Numbered from the stretch's first letter, positions 42,258 through 52,555 are shown. The stretch: DNA of 64,000 bases from Macrosoma leucophasiata (GCA_036365455.1 JAWQUS010000030.1:1612001-1676000); one strand, 5' to 3'. The notes: generated from the sequence alone by a model not told the origin. Numbers and translations are program-made.

Positions 42258-42394
42258 TGCGAGATTCACAGACCGCACTACGACTTTACTTTGAGCAAAG
42301 TATGCTTAGAACTGTCAGAAATGTATGGGTTTTGACAGTTCGAAGCGTACTTTGCTCGAAAGTAAAGTCGTAGTGCGGTCTGTGAATCTCGCCC
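42258..42394. mobile_element. 137-bp foldback MITE, TTAG at both sides
   Basis: Arms of about 60 bp are nearly perfect inverted copies (GCGAGATTCACAGACCGCAC outside, AAGTAAAGTCGTAGTGCGG on the right). TTAG flanks at 42254-42257 and 42395-42398. A fragment of the arm is at 37084-37112. Confidence 0.8.
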
Positions 42395-42834
42395 TTAGAG
42401 TAGCATTAATGATGGAGAGTAGAGATATCGGTCAAGTGTGATGCGTGCCTAGTGCGGCGCAATTAGTCTGTTACTAAAGACCCGTTTTAACGACCCGCCA
42501 CCGTCATGTTTAAGGTTTTCTTCTAAGTACCATCGGCTTAAGTGGCTACAAATATTAAACTTGAAATGCATTTTTGGTGCAATATAATAATTTTTGTTAA
42601 GAAATTACAGAGGCTGCCGTGCGTAAACCGTGCGCCTGTATGATAATTATAAAATAAAAAAAAATAGCTCCTTTTCATTAAAATAAATAACAACTAATGA
42701 TGTGTAAGTAACGTAAGGAGAAAGTAACACCTAAGGAGTAAGTATATTGAGAACAGTCCCTCACACTTTTCTAGTTTAATTGGAGACTCGTCTTATGTAA
42801 TTTGTATAATATTTTAAGTTTTTCGAGTTCCTCT
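42395..42834. other. AT-rich intergenic DNA, nothing recognised
   Basis: No feature supported. Confidence 0.4.
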
Positions 42835-42962
42835 ATGAGTGAAGGAGTTCGAGGGCGTAGGCACCAACGCATTATCTAATCTTCTTGCCGCTAAATGGCA
42901 GTGTTCAGCGCTATCATGTTCTTGATAGAAGATAATGTACCTACGAGCACGTAATTTCTGAG

Positions 42963-43181
42963 AGAATCAGAATCAGAAACTCATTTATTCATTTAGGGTG
43001 ACAGGCACCTTTTATGACACTTCAAAAACGAACAAATTAATTAAAGTGAATAACAATTGATATACATGTCAAACAAGATAAAAAATATATGTATAGTCAA
43101 GAATATCACTAAGATAAATCTTATTATAATATGCTAATGTAAATAGTATATCAGTCGAATGTCTCATTTTCCCTTTACAAA
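42963..43181 (-). mobile_element. LINE-J 3' tail
   Basis: GAGAATCAGAATCAGAAACTC, TTTAGGGTGACAGGCACC and CAATTGATATACATGTC match 17751-18023. Confidence 0.7.
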
Positions 43182-43306
43182 CATTTTTAAAGTTCTAGGC
43201 GACAGGCATAGGCCCATTTGGGCTTGTACTTTGACAGAGGGGAAAGTTTGCATATGGCTACTCCCCTCCGGTCTGCCGCGGCCGGTGGCCCGTGTTGCTC
43301 TATGCC
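43182..43306. mobile_element. MITE-G right half
   Basis: CTAGGCGACAGGCATAGGCC, GCTTGTACTTTGACAGAGG and CGTGTTGCTCTATGCC match the right half of MITE-G. The left half is missing. Confidence 0.65.
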
Positions 43307-43562
43307 TAGCCGGCAACCATGGCATCCCAGAGAGTTGGAGCCCTAACAGCTTAGGCCTCAGAAGTGGCAATGCCAGCAATGACCTTGGTTTTTGTGTGAG
43401 TGTCTATAGGCTGCAGTCATCACTTAACATCAATGTGAACTGCATGCTTGTTTGCCACTTCCTTCACATAAAAAAAACATCAATATGATGCTTGTTTGCC
43501 AATTTCCTGACGTGAAACAATCATGTGTTTTTCGTTTACGTTGAGTAAATATAAAACTTTTT

Positions 43563-43843
43563 ACTGGTGGTAGAGCTCCAGTGACGGAGTTCGCGGGCGT
43601 AGGCACCACCGCATTACCTAATACACTTGCCGCTAAATGGTAGTGTTCAGCACTATCGTGTTCCGGTCAGGTGGTAATGTACGGCCCTGTTATTTCCGGC
43701 ACAGAGGCATAACACCTTAGGCCTCAGGAGTGGTAACGCATCTGCATTTTGAACTTGGTCGGTGTCTATAGGCTGCAGTCATCACTTAACATCAATGTGA
43801 ACTGCATGCTAGTTTATCACTTCCATTACATAAAAAAAAAAAA
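43563..43843 (+). mobile_element. SINE-A, full-length copy
   Basis: Complete young-form copy from ACTGGTGGTAGAGCTCC to an A tail. About 10 bp between ACTTGGTC and GGTGTCTATA are missing compared with sister copies. Confidence 0.9.
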
Positions 43844-44389
43844 GTTTTTATTTTAATCACTGACAGCCGACGCAGGAAATGCGTTTAAAAGATTTCTAGT
43901 GCGCAAACATCGGTAAAGTCTAACAATTTCTATTTCCCGGTACGCGATATCAACACAGGTTTTTCCTTACTTTTATAGAGCCGGTACTGGACGTCCTAAA
44001 AAGAAAACTCGTTTGACTCCTGGGTCACATCGAGTATACTTGGCTGTGTCAATAGCTATAAATTGTACAGTTAATAACACGTCGCGGGATAATGGAGGTG
44101 GATCGACGGGGAGGTAATGGATAGTGTAAATAGCTTCAGGTTATTGTTAGGTTTTAGAGATAAACACAAAGGAATATGAAGATTTTTCCGGAATTATTTT
44201 CCGGCAGTAGGCAAGCACGGTTGCGAACAAAGATTTTATTAGGGATCGTCGGTTGCAAATAAAGGATCGGGGCTCACTACTTGTTTATGCTTAATTTTGT
44301 TACATCTATAAAAATCTTGACTGATCGTATCTTATGTGGGGTGGTATATTGGGGATAAGGAAGTTCTAAGTGGAGCTCGAGCTCGGTGA
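43844..44389. other. Unassigned sequence
   Basis: Somewhat less AT-rich, but no coding frame or repeat is recognised. Confidence 0.4.
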
Positions 44390-44716
44390 TTCCTTGCGCA
44401 CACGACAACCAACGTATTGTATGGTCACGCCTTCGTCGATTCCTACATCGCACCACCCGCCGAAGAGAGAAATTCCACCCACACAGATTGCGAGTTCATT
44501 CCTGCCAGAACGTGCAAATTGTGGAACGAACTTCTCTCTGAGGTGTTCCCCCGGCGCTACAATATGGGGTTCTTCAAAACTGGCGTCTAAAGAGACCTTC
44601 ATGGCTGGCAGCGCGTTGGCAACTCCCCTGGTGTTGCAAATATTTATAGGCTACGGTAACCACTTTCCATCAGGTGGCGCGTCTGCTTGTCTGTCAATCC
44701 TTTGACATAAAAATAA
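44390..44716 (+). mobile_element. LINE-W 3' end, 5' truncated
   Basis: Encodes, across frame breaks, HRTTRRREKFHPHR and a YNMGFFK-like motif from the C-terminus of a jockey/CR1-like polymerase, then the tail ATTTATAGGCTACGGTAACC, GTCTGCTTGTCTGTCAATCC and TTTGACATAAAAA. The same family is at 48474-49053 and 53333-53480. Confidence 0.7.
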
Positions 44717-44724
44717 TATTAATA

Positions 44725-45198
44725 ATGCCTGATATAGTGGTGATAGATCGATTGGAGCGCCGTGCAATGATTGTTGATATTACCGTCCCTCATGATGGGA
44801 TCCTCGTGAAGGCTGAAAAGGATAAACAAATAAAATACCTTGACTTATCCCACGAGGTTGTCGCCATGTGGGTTGTGGATTCGGCTGTCATTGTACCGGT
44901 AGTCGTCACGGTTAACGGACTCGTAGCGAAGAGCCTCGACCAACACCTCAAGAGGCTCTCGCTGGGAAATTGGGTCAAGGGCTTGGTGCAGAAGGCAGTT
45001 CTTCTTGACACGGCACGTATTGTGAGGAGGTTCCTCTCCCTAAGCCCCTAACCACCGGCAGCTAGGACCCTGCTCCCGCTACCGGCGGAACCTATTTTGT
45101 ATGTTTTTATATATGTATGTTTTTTTAAAATATATATGTATGTAAAAATATAGAAAATGTGTAAAAAGCTGAATAAATGAGATAATAATAATAATAAT
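44725..45198 (+). mobile_element. LINE-R C-terminal domain and 3' UTR
   Basis: An unbroken 108-codon frame (44725-45051) reads MPDIVVIDRLERRAMIVDIT, then VPHDGILVKAEKDKQIKYLD, and ends RIVRRFLSLSP. The PD...D-x-T pattern with following AEK...KY looks like the C-terminal part of a non-LTR element, perhaps a restriction-like endonuclease domain. A UTR with an ATAATAATAATAATT tail follows to 45198. Likely a fairly recent 5'-truncated insertion; it is not a host gene. Confidence 0.65.
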
Positions 45199-45275
45199 TG
45201 CCCGGGCAGATCCATCCTCATAGGCCCGTACCGCAGCTGCGCGCTTTACGTGCAGTTTTGCGATGAACCATTCAT

Positions 45276-45541
45276 GGCATGGGCCACCGGCCAGGGGCGC
45301 CGCGGCGGACTGGAGGGGAGTAGCTATAGCGTTTATTACCGATGCAAAATAGTCTGTCATTTTTTGCGAGGGGAAATGCATGGGACACACACACACTACA
45401 TTAACAATTTCACGCACACATTTAAACTCCTAGGCGACAGACATAGGCTCACTTGGGCTTGTACTTTGACAGATGGGAAAGCCCGCATATGGCTACTCCC
45501 CTCCGGTCCGCCGCGGCCGGTAGCCCGTGTTGCTCTATGCC
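45276..45541. mobile_element. MITE-G copy, left end worn
   Basis: CATGGGCCACCGGCC, CCGCGGCGGACTGGAGG, TTACCGATGCAAAATAG and the right end CCCGTGTTGCTCTATGCC. Confidence 0.7.
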
Positions 45542-45699
45542 CAATGAAGCTGACTGAATATATTTTTTTAAATCAAACAATGACTTAAAGCATGTTACTT
45601 ACTCTGAGATTCTGAAGCTGTAGAAACTCATGTGTGGGCATTTAATTTTTCTCATACCGATATTATTAAGAGGAAACAATTGTGCTTTTATTTGTATGT

Positions 45700-46010
45700 T
45701 TTTTTTATATAATGGAAGTGGTAAACAGGCATGCAGTTCACATTGATGTTAAGTGATGACTGCAGCCTATAGACACCAACACAAAGACCAGAGGTCAAAA
45801 TGCAGATGCGTTACCACTCCTGAGACCTAAGGTGTTATGTCTCTGTGCCGGATATTACAGGGCCGTACATTACTACCTGACCGGAACACGATAATTTACT
45901 TGCCGCTAAATGGTAGTGTTCAGCAACACTACCATTTAGCGGCAAGTAAATTAGGTAATGCGGTGGTGCCTACGCCCGCGGGCTCTGTCACTGGAGCTCT
46001 ACCACCAGTA
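45700..46010 (-). mobile_element. SINE-A with an internal inverted duplication
   Basis: Otherwise normal minus-strand copy, but at 45892-45953 a 29-bp segment stands next to its own reverse complement. Confidence 0.9.
45892..45953. repeat. Perfect 29-bp-arm hairpin
   Basis: Arms 45892-45920 and 45925-45953 pair perfectly around the 4-nt loop CAGC. The arm is SINE-A sequence (GCCGCTAAATGGTAGTG). Confidence 0.95.
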
Positions 46011-46059
46011 ATAATGTGTGTAACGTTTTCACATAATAACTACTTTTTTGACCCATTTC

Positions 46060-46133
46060 AATAAAATTGTCACCGTCAGAAAGCTGCACATTACATCCAG
46101 CGCTCCCGTGCGAAGCCGGGGCGAGTCGCTAGT
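46060..46133 (+). mobile_element. Helitron-like 3' end
   Basis: GAAAGCTGCACATTACATCC then GTGCGAAGCCGGGGCGAG and TCGCTAGT, the same end as at 26199. Confidence 0.45.
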
Positions 46134-46446
46134 AAACAAAACATTTCACCGCTTTCGATAACTGTATTCATCTCAAACCTAGTCTAGCATCAGAATTCAA
46201 TAAACAATGTATCTATTTACAGTTTACCTTAGCTTATTAAGCACATGAGATGCGAGATAGTCTTTTGACCTTTCCTGAACTTGGCTCGGTGATATTGGGA
46301 AGTTATTTATGGAGGGTATGCATATTATTTGTGTCTTACTAGCGTAGCGCCGTGGGTCGTAGACACAGAAATATAGTAGAAAAAAGTAAGTAGCAGAAAT
46401 TAATAAATAGTGGCAAAAAGCGATCAAGTGAGTTTGACTCGCGGAA
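46134..46446. other. AT-rich DNA, nothing recognised
   Basis: No feature supported. Confidence 0.4.
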
Positions 46447-46990
46447 GAAAGCTTTCAAATTCAAATTCAAATTATTTATTGCGTTATGTCATATGGGTAC
46501 ATAGGTGGTATTGCACAATGACACCCTGTTAGGGTATAGCAACATAAGAGGGGAAGCTTATGTAATAAGGGGAAAGTTAAATATTATCATTTATTTAGAT
46601 TAAAAAATATCATTTGAAGGTGTCGCTCAAATAATCCTGAATATTATAGTAACATTTATCGATGAGTAATTGTTTGATATTTTTAATGAATGTGTTGTAG
46701 TTTGTTTCGTTTTTTAATGGTGTTGGTAATTTATTATATATTTTTATGCTCATAACAAAAGGACTTGACGAATGGCTGGCTAGACGGGAGGTAGGGAGCA
46801 TTAGTCTATTTTGGTGTCGTAGTAGGTGATTTGTAGGGATGTCTGCGCGTCTTGTGTAAAAGGCTGGATAGGTTTTAACAAATTTACATGTTTCTAGAAT
46901 ATATATGGAAGGTAATGTTAGCATTTTTAGCTCTTTAAAATGGGGTACACAACTGGTTTCTTGTTTTATGTTAGCTAACAATTCGAACAA
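46447..46990 (-). mobile_element. LINE-Jk, reverse-transcriptase C-terminus and 3' UTR
   Basis: The minus-strand frame 46610-46990 (126 codons) reads LTLPSIYILETCKFVK, then SRLASHSSSPFVMSIKIYNK and LPTPLKN, the thumb and post-thumb region of a jockey-type polymerase. A 3' UTR with TGACACCCTGTTAGGG (complement) and TTGAATTTGAATTTGAA tail follows. 5' truncated. Confidence 0.8.
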
Positions 46991-47299
46991 TTATCAAAAA
47001 AAAAACTGTTGTGTTTATCGCAGCATGTTTTAATATTTATTCCATTTTAATTTAATTATTATATATTTTTAGAGTGAATAATTAGTTAAATATTCTGTGA
47101 ATATTTCAAGCGTCGCGTCGCCAGGCGACAATATAGGTGGAGGCAGTTTTGCTATAGGGGGGGGAGGAGGGTAGGTTGGCTCTAGGGTTACCAGGCTGAT
47201 CAGATTTATGTTGCAAATTGCGCTATTTTTTATCTCAAGGGAGGGGCAACTGCCCTCCCCTGCCACTCCCTGGCGACGCCCATGCCTATAACAATTATT
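46991..47299. other. Unassigned, GC-rich right half
   Basis: GTCGCCAGGCGAC near 47117 and CCCTGGCGACGCCC near 47267-47281 may be worn ends of a short DNA element. Not proven. Confidence 0.25.
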
Positions 47300-47335
47300 T
47301 ATTGAAATAAAACTATTTTTACGGATTTATTGAGC
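47300..47335 (+). mobile_element. FB-1 5' end fragment
   Basis: TTGAAATAAAACTATTTTTA and CGGATTTAT match the first 30 bp of FB-1, then it diverges. Confidence 0.5.
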
Positions 47336-47415
47336 CATTTTAGCCATAAACCATTATTAATATCAGCAAAAAATCAAGTTTGTTGTAAAGGGTGGGGGGA
47401 GGGAGGCTTAAATAA

Positions 47416-47682
47416 ACGTAACTTCACGCCTGTAATCCCCGAAGGGGTAGGCAGAGGTAAATGCATGCATTCAAGCATACATGCAAACACCCACGATTCG
47501 CCGGTTACGTTTTGGCGGCGAGCCTGTTGACATCTCCGGGCACATTACCAAACTTTGAGGTACTGGGAAATTTCCAGAAAATGGAAAAATCCCAATAGAA
47601 CCAGAGATAAAGGCTTTTTCACCATTATCTCTGATAACCCCCTACCCGGGAATCGAACCCAGGACCTCAGCGTAGTAGTAGT
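47416..47682 (-). mobile_element. SINE-B, 5'-truncated
   Basis: From ACGTAACTTCACGCC to GACCTCAGCGTAGTAGTAGT. Box B is present, box A and the acceptor end are lost, and about 20 bp after the GGTTACGTTTT word are deleted. Confidence 0.85.
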
Positions 47683-47970
47683 CATAGTTACTTAAATAGT
47701 TATTTATTCTATTTTTAGTATTTGTTGTTCAGAGATATCTATTGTCTAGCTATCACGGGCTAGACAGGAACAGTTACAGATAGACATCAGAGACAGAAGA
47801 CAGGCGGTGATCTTACGCTACTAAGTCACCGGGGCTAAATGATCTAACACGCCATAATAGGAAGGCATGCAATTGTTTACTTTCCTTCATCACCGTCACG
47901 CCACTTTCCTTTGATCGGCGCATGCGTCGCTATGCTAGATATAAGGATGTGTGTATAAAACATCGCATTT
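47683..47970. other. Unassigned sequence
   Basis: No feature supported. Confidence 0.4.
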
Positions 47971-48245
47971 ACTGTTGGTAGAGTTCCAAGTGTAAGAGCT
48001 CGAGGGCGTATGCACCACTGCATTACCTAACCTATCTGCCGCTAAATGGTGGTGTTCGGCACTATCGTGTTCCGGTTAGATGGTAATGTATGGCCCCGTA
48101 ATAACTATCACAGAGACATAACACCTTAGGTCTCAGGGGTGGCCACGCATCTGCATTTTGACCTCCGGTTTTTATATAGTTGTCTATAGGCTGCAGTCAT
48201 CACTTAACATCAATCTGAGCTGCAACCTTCCGTTCCTTATATTTA
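47971..48245 (+). mobile_element. Older SINE-A (A2), near full length
   Basis: ACTGTTGGTAGAGTTCC, AAGAGCTCGAGGGCG, CTATCTGCCGCTAAATGG, GGTTAGATGGTAATG and GGCCCCGTAATAACTATC. The best copy here of the A2 form. Confidence 0.85.
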
Positions 48246-48417
48246 AATAAGAATAGTTGGAGATACTTTTTTACGTAACGAAGATGGTAAACAAGCAAAC
48301 ATAGATGTTAAGTAATGACTGCAGCCTATAGATACCTACACAAAAACCAGATGCAGTCAATATGCATATGCGTTGCCACTCCTGAGTTCTAAGTTGTTGT
48401 CTCAGTACCGTCTAACC

Positions 48418-49142
48418 CAGAGGTTCCCAAACTATTTTTTCGGGTAGACCTCTTTCAATTTTTTTTTATGTCAAAGGATTGACAGACAAGCAGACGGGCC
48501 ACCTGATGGAAAGTAGTCACCGTCGCCTATGAACATTTGCAACATCAGGGGAGTCGCCAACGCGCTGCTAGCGCTGAAGGACTCTTTTGACGCCATTTTT
48601 GAAGAACCCCATATTGTAGCACCGAAGGAACACATCAGAGGGAAGTTCATTCCACAATTAACACTTTCTGGGCAAAAACGAGCGTGAGAACCGCACCGTT
48701 GAACATTGCCAGGTGTCCAATCGGTGAGGGTGGAACTTCTCTCTTCGGCGGGTAGTACGGTGTAGGAAAAGAGACGGTGGCACCACGTCGAACAGTTCAG
48801 CAGAGCACTCGCCATTGTAGAGACGGAATAAAACGCATAGACTCCCAACGTCTCTGCGCAGGCTCAGATGTTCGAGCCTGTCAGTAAGTCCTGGACGACA
48901 AACGGCGCGTCTTTGTAGGGAGTCGAGTGGACCAAGTTGGTATTTGGAGGCTCCCGCCCACAAATGAGAGCAGTATTCCAATTTTGTTCTGGTTTCGGTG
49001 GATTTCCATGCTACATTTATATCACATTCCCATATTTTCCAATTTTTATTCACGCCTACGGTCTACGTAAGCGTGAATAAAAATCCCATCGAGTCTCCCA
49101 TAGACCCCAGGGAGTCCATCTGGACCACTTTGGGAATCACTG
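48418..49142. mobile_element. hAT-like element with 8-bp duplication
   Basis: Ends CAGAGGTTCCCAAA and TTTGGGAATCACTG are inverted with two mismatches. GTCTAACC flanks it at 48410-48417 and 49143-49150. It is split itself by a LINE-W fragment. A hairpin TTTTTATTCACGC (49043-49055) / GCGTGAATAAAAA (49071-49083) lies near its right end. Confidence 0.85.
48474..49053 (-). mobile_element. LINE-W, reverse-transcriptase C-terminus, nested
   Basis: The minus strand encodes TKLEYCSHLWAGASKYQLGP, LRRDVGSLCVLFRLYNGECS and HRTTRRREKFHPHRLDTWQC, then shifts frame into the YNMGFFK end and a GTCAAAGGATTGACAG (complement) tail. A clear jockey/CR1-like C-terminus, dead by frameshift. Only its 3' part is present. 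Confidence 0.85.
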
Positions 49143-49484
49143 GTCTAACCGGAAGACGTAATGCTGATCACTACCATTTGGCGGCAGATAGGTAATTAAT
49201 GTGGTGGTGCCTAGGACCTGCTCCCTCTAATTCCTACACTTGGAACTCGTAAGAACTTAAGCATTATATAAGTAGATATATCGAAAAAATACTGGTGAAT
49301 ATCGATATTTGTGAAACATCGATCTATTTTTTTGCATCTCTAGTAAGTAATAAATTACGATTCATGCTTTGTCGCGTGGAATGTTCTGATTGTTGACAAG
49401 ATTCCGATGTAATTAAAATATTTGCTGGTCTATGGTCAGACTAATGTGCACACATCAGTATATTACATGTTTGCGCTGATCATA

Positions 49485-49900
49485 AAGGCGCGGGCCTACC
49501 GAGACGCATGCTGTGGACGGACACGCGGCGTATTTTAGCTGCGTGTTTTAATTTGTTTGACAACGTGGGTCAATGATTCCACTGGAGTACATGAAGATCC
49601 ACGAATAATGTATAGCGTGGCGTGTCACGGCGCACGGAGGATACGCACGTCCTACTGCAATCCAAGGATAGATAAGCGAGCTGTACATAGTCGTGTACTT
49701 CCAGTGGAAACGTAGACCTACGTTGATAGCGTTGAGCTATGTAACCGCCTATTCAAGCTAGCCACTCATGTGTCAATGACGTCAATTCATGTGTAGCCTC
49801 TTCGTGGGTTGCAGTGGACACTACCACATAAAATTTCATATAAAGCGAAGCCTAATACACGTGCACAGCCTCTCCGTGCGCCGATGTGGGCCCACGCCTT
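49485..49900. mobile_element. MITE with AAGGCG-type ends
   Basis: Left AAGGCGCGGGCCTAC and right GTGGGCCCACGCCTT are imperfect inverted repeats. The interior carries several inner inverted words (GCACGGAG / CTCCGTGC). No transposase. Confidence 0.6.
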
Positions 49901-50021
49901 AAGCCAGTAATTGTGTTATTCGTTTTACTTTTATTTGATGACTTACGATTATTGGGTTCACGTCAACCTTCCAAATTGATGCTATAAAAAGTGAAAGAAA
50001 AAAATCGAGTCAGTCGAGTGT

Positions 50022-50092
50022 GGACTTCGGTAGTTCTGGTAGAGGGAATAGTGATCCCTGTAGTCGCGGGTTCAAGTCCCGTCCCATGTTTT
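50022..50092 (+). pseudogene. tRNA-like sequence
   Basis: ACTTCGGTAGTTCTGGTAG then CGCGGGTTCAAGTCCCG (good T arm and box B). A TTTTCTTTT run follows. The 5' acceptor does not pair with the 3' side. Probably a tRNA-derived repeat head or pseudogene related to T2. Confidence 0.45.
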
Positions 50093-50771
50093 CTTTTAAC
50101 TATTTTATATGTCTTAGTAATTTTAACCCTGACAGACAACGCACTTCCCTAAACCAATGGAATGCCTCCTATCTAATATTTCTTATAAATAAAATACAAA
50201 CAATGCTTATTATTTCTATACGAGAACCTGTAAGCATAATGTAAAACAAAAAGAACTTACAAAGTAAAATCACACACACGACACAATACATTCAGAATCA
50301 AATATTTATTATGACTTGACCTCCTTCTTTAAGTCTGTTTAAAAAGACACAATCTTCACCGAGCTTACCTACTATCACCTGATATTGCAATCGTAAAATC
50401 AAATAAGATAAAAATATAATTATATACCTCCTTACCTACAATAGGTAAGAGCCAAACTAAACTCGTAATGTTATAATTCAGAATGCTTACACACACAAAA
50501 TATTACCACACCGCGGACAATCCGCCAAAATTCCATACAAACACTTAATTTGCTCTCCATTACACAGACATCAATCAGTGACATGTATTTACATGTGCAC
50601 CTGTGTGCGTAGCACGTAGAAAATACCAACCGTCGCCCATAAGAGGGGAGGAGGTTGGGTGATGCGGGGAAATCGGGTGGGACGTCGAAGTGTCCATTCT
50701 ATACGTAGTATTATTACATATTCTATGCTATTACTTCCAACGTACTGGGGGGAAACACCTTTTTTTTTAAA
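50093..50771. other. AT-rich intergenic DNA, nothing recognised
   Basis: No feature supported. Confidence 0.4.
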
Positions 50772-51057
50772 TTTTTTTTTATGTAAAGGAAGTGGCAAAC
50801 AAGCATGCAGTTCACATTGATGTTAAGTGATTACTGCAGCCAATAGACACCCACACAAAGACCGAGGTCAAAATGCAGATGCGTTACCACTCCTGAGGCC
50901 TAAGGTCTTATGCCTCTGTGCCGGAAATTACAGGGCCGTACATTACCACCTGACCGGAACACGATAGTGCTAAACACTACCATTTAGCGGCAAGTATATT
51001 AGGTAATGCGGTGGTGCCTACGCCCGCGAGCTCCGTCACTGGAGCTCTACCACCAGT
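50772..51057 (-). mobile_element. SINE-A, full-length copy
   Basis: Tail at the left (T run, ATGTAAAGGAAGTGG) and head at the right (CTCTACCACCAGT). AAACACCTT left of it and AAAAACCTT right of it are a probable target duplication. Confidence 0.92.
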
Positions 51058-51227
51058 AAAAACCTTCTTATAAAAACACTTATGTCACTATGATATTCAT
51101 TAGCAATAAATTACATAATTCTGCATTTCTTTGAGATCGTTAATTCCTTGGCAATAAAGCTACAGAAGGTAATCCACCTCTGTTTTAAGAGGTCTTCCAG
51201 CATTAAAAATAAGTTAAATAATTAATT
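51058..51227. other. AT-rich spacer
   Basis: Nothing recognised. Confidence 0.4.
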
Positions 51228-51423
51228 ACGCTTACTCACAGCCCTACACTAGGTATAAACCTGTATCATGGGTGCCGTTGTACACATACAACACATGCAC
51301 AAACACGCAGACCCGTAACACATATCTGTAGGCCATACAAGTATTTGTCCCGGTACGGGGATCGAACCCGCTACCCTTCGAATCAAACGGTCGTCTCACA
51401 CCGCTGGACTAACCGGGTCGTCG
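51228..51423 (-). mobile_element. SINE-C copy
   Basis: ACGCTTACTCACAGCCC, GACCCGTAACACATATC, GGGGATCGAACCCGC and GACTAACCGGGTCGTCG. Confidence 0.85.
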
Positions 51424-52057
51424 AATTTCACAAAAGGACACATCTTCCCTTTTACATGTTTTCCGTTTAGTTTTCAAAGTAATAAGAGAAAGTGTATAAA
51501 AGTACCCGAATAACGGTCAAGCGTTATTTATTATCGGGTTCCGTACACAAAAGGACAGAAAAGTTATGTTATCAATATCTTTTTTATTCACAATGACTGT
51601 CGCAATGTTTTTAACATTATTTTTATTTACGCGTTGATGTAGGCACGTTTAACATATGTCGTATAAAATGACATGCAATAAATTACGAAATTTGTGAGGA
51701 CAATTTGAAGAGTGAGTACGTTTTGTGAAACACAGAAGAGTGGGATTTCTTTGCGGTGGACATGTTTTGGATTCTGAAACTGCTTACCAACATTCGATTA
51801 GTCCATGAATCGTTATTGAAAATTATCTTACCTTAACTTATCCAAACATTCACTGACGAAATGTTATGTTGGCGAAACGTTCGTGGGTTAAAAGTCCTAT
51901 GGATCATTTTTGTTTAAAGATCATTTTGTTTCAGTTTACATTTATTTTTGTTAATGTCTAAAGACTTGGACCGTATCGATCACGCCGAGATTTTTATTTA
52001 TTTGCGTCAGTAACAACGCCAACAGCGGGTTGGCGGCCGTTCTACGGCCAAATTATC
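51424..52057. other. AT-rich DNA, nothing firm
   Basis: GGGTTCCGTACACAAAAGG at 51536 is a word typical of a dispersed lepidopteran element, but the rest is unrecognised. Confidence 0.35.
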
Positions 52058-52192
52058 GGCCAAATACTCAAACGACACTTAAATCTAAGTGGGACTTAAA
52101 ATTCTTCTGTCTTTATAAAACACGTTCAAACGAAAGTAATAGCGCACATTTGAGCGTTGCTTAAAATTGAGTGACTTTTGAGTATTAAGCCA
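52058..52192. mobile_element. MITE-S copy 1
   Basis: GGCCAAATACTCAAACGACA at the left and TGACTTTTGAGTATTAAGCC at the right are inverted. Same interior (GTGGGACTTAAAATTCTTC) as copy 2, 190 bp further on. Confidence 0.75.
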
Positions 52193-52379
52193 TAAATGTC
52201 TGTATCTACGACTTCATGCCTACTAATACCACAATTAACCCGTTCGTTTTCTTTAGACAGCTGGTGATATATGAGATAACCTTTGTATTTGTTGTATGTT
52301 TGTTGTTCACCATAACAACTGGACTGATTTTAACCATTATTTCACCAATAGACTGCTACGTTATCACCGAGTGACATAC

Positions 52380-52498
52380 GGCCAAATACTCAAACGTCAC
52401 TTAAATCTAAGTGGGACTTAAAATTCTTCTGTCTCTATAAAACACATTCAAACGTAAAAATTAAAATTTAAAATTGAGTGACGTTTGAGTATTCGGCC
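52380..52498. mobile_element. MITE-S copy 2
   Basis: GGCCAAATACTCAAACGTCA and TGACGTTTGAGTATTCGGCC are inverted 20-bp ends with one mismatch. Confidence 0.8.
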
Positions 52499-52555
52499 AT
52501 GAGGCTTTTATAATTTTAGAATACTGTAGCCTATAAACATCTACAATTTCAATAA

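Larger units (their letters stand above)
42835..43512 (+). mobile_element. SINE-A split by a LINE tail and half a MITE-G, tail doubled
   Basis: Head part 42835-42962 (GAGGGCGTAGGCACCAACGC) and tail part 43343-43512 (AGCTTAGGCCTCAGAAGTGG onward) flank LINE-J and MITE-G pieces. After the first A run a second, shorter tail follows (ATGATGCTTGTTTGCC). Confidence 0.6.
48270..49250 (-). mobile_element. Older SINE-A (A2) split by a hAT-like element
   Basis: Pieces 48270-48417 (TAAGTAATGACTGCAGCC) and 49151-49250 (GATCACTACCATTTGGCG) are one minus-strand SINE once the insertion and one copy of the duplication are taken out. Confidence 0.8.

Noticed and set aside
46610..46990. 126-codon minus-strand frame as a host gene
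   Set aside because: The sequence is a jockey-type reverse-transcriptase C-terminus followed by that LINE's 3' UTR.
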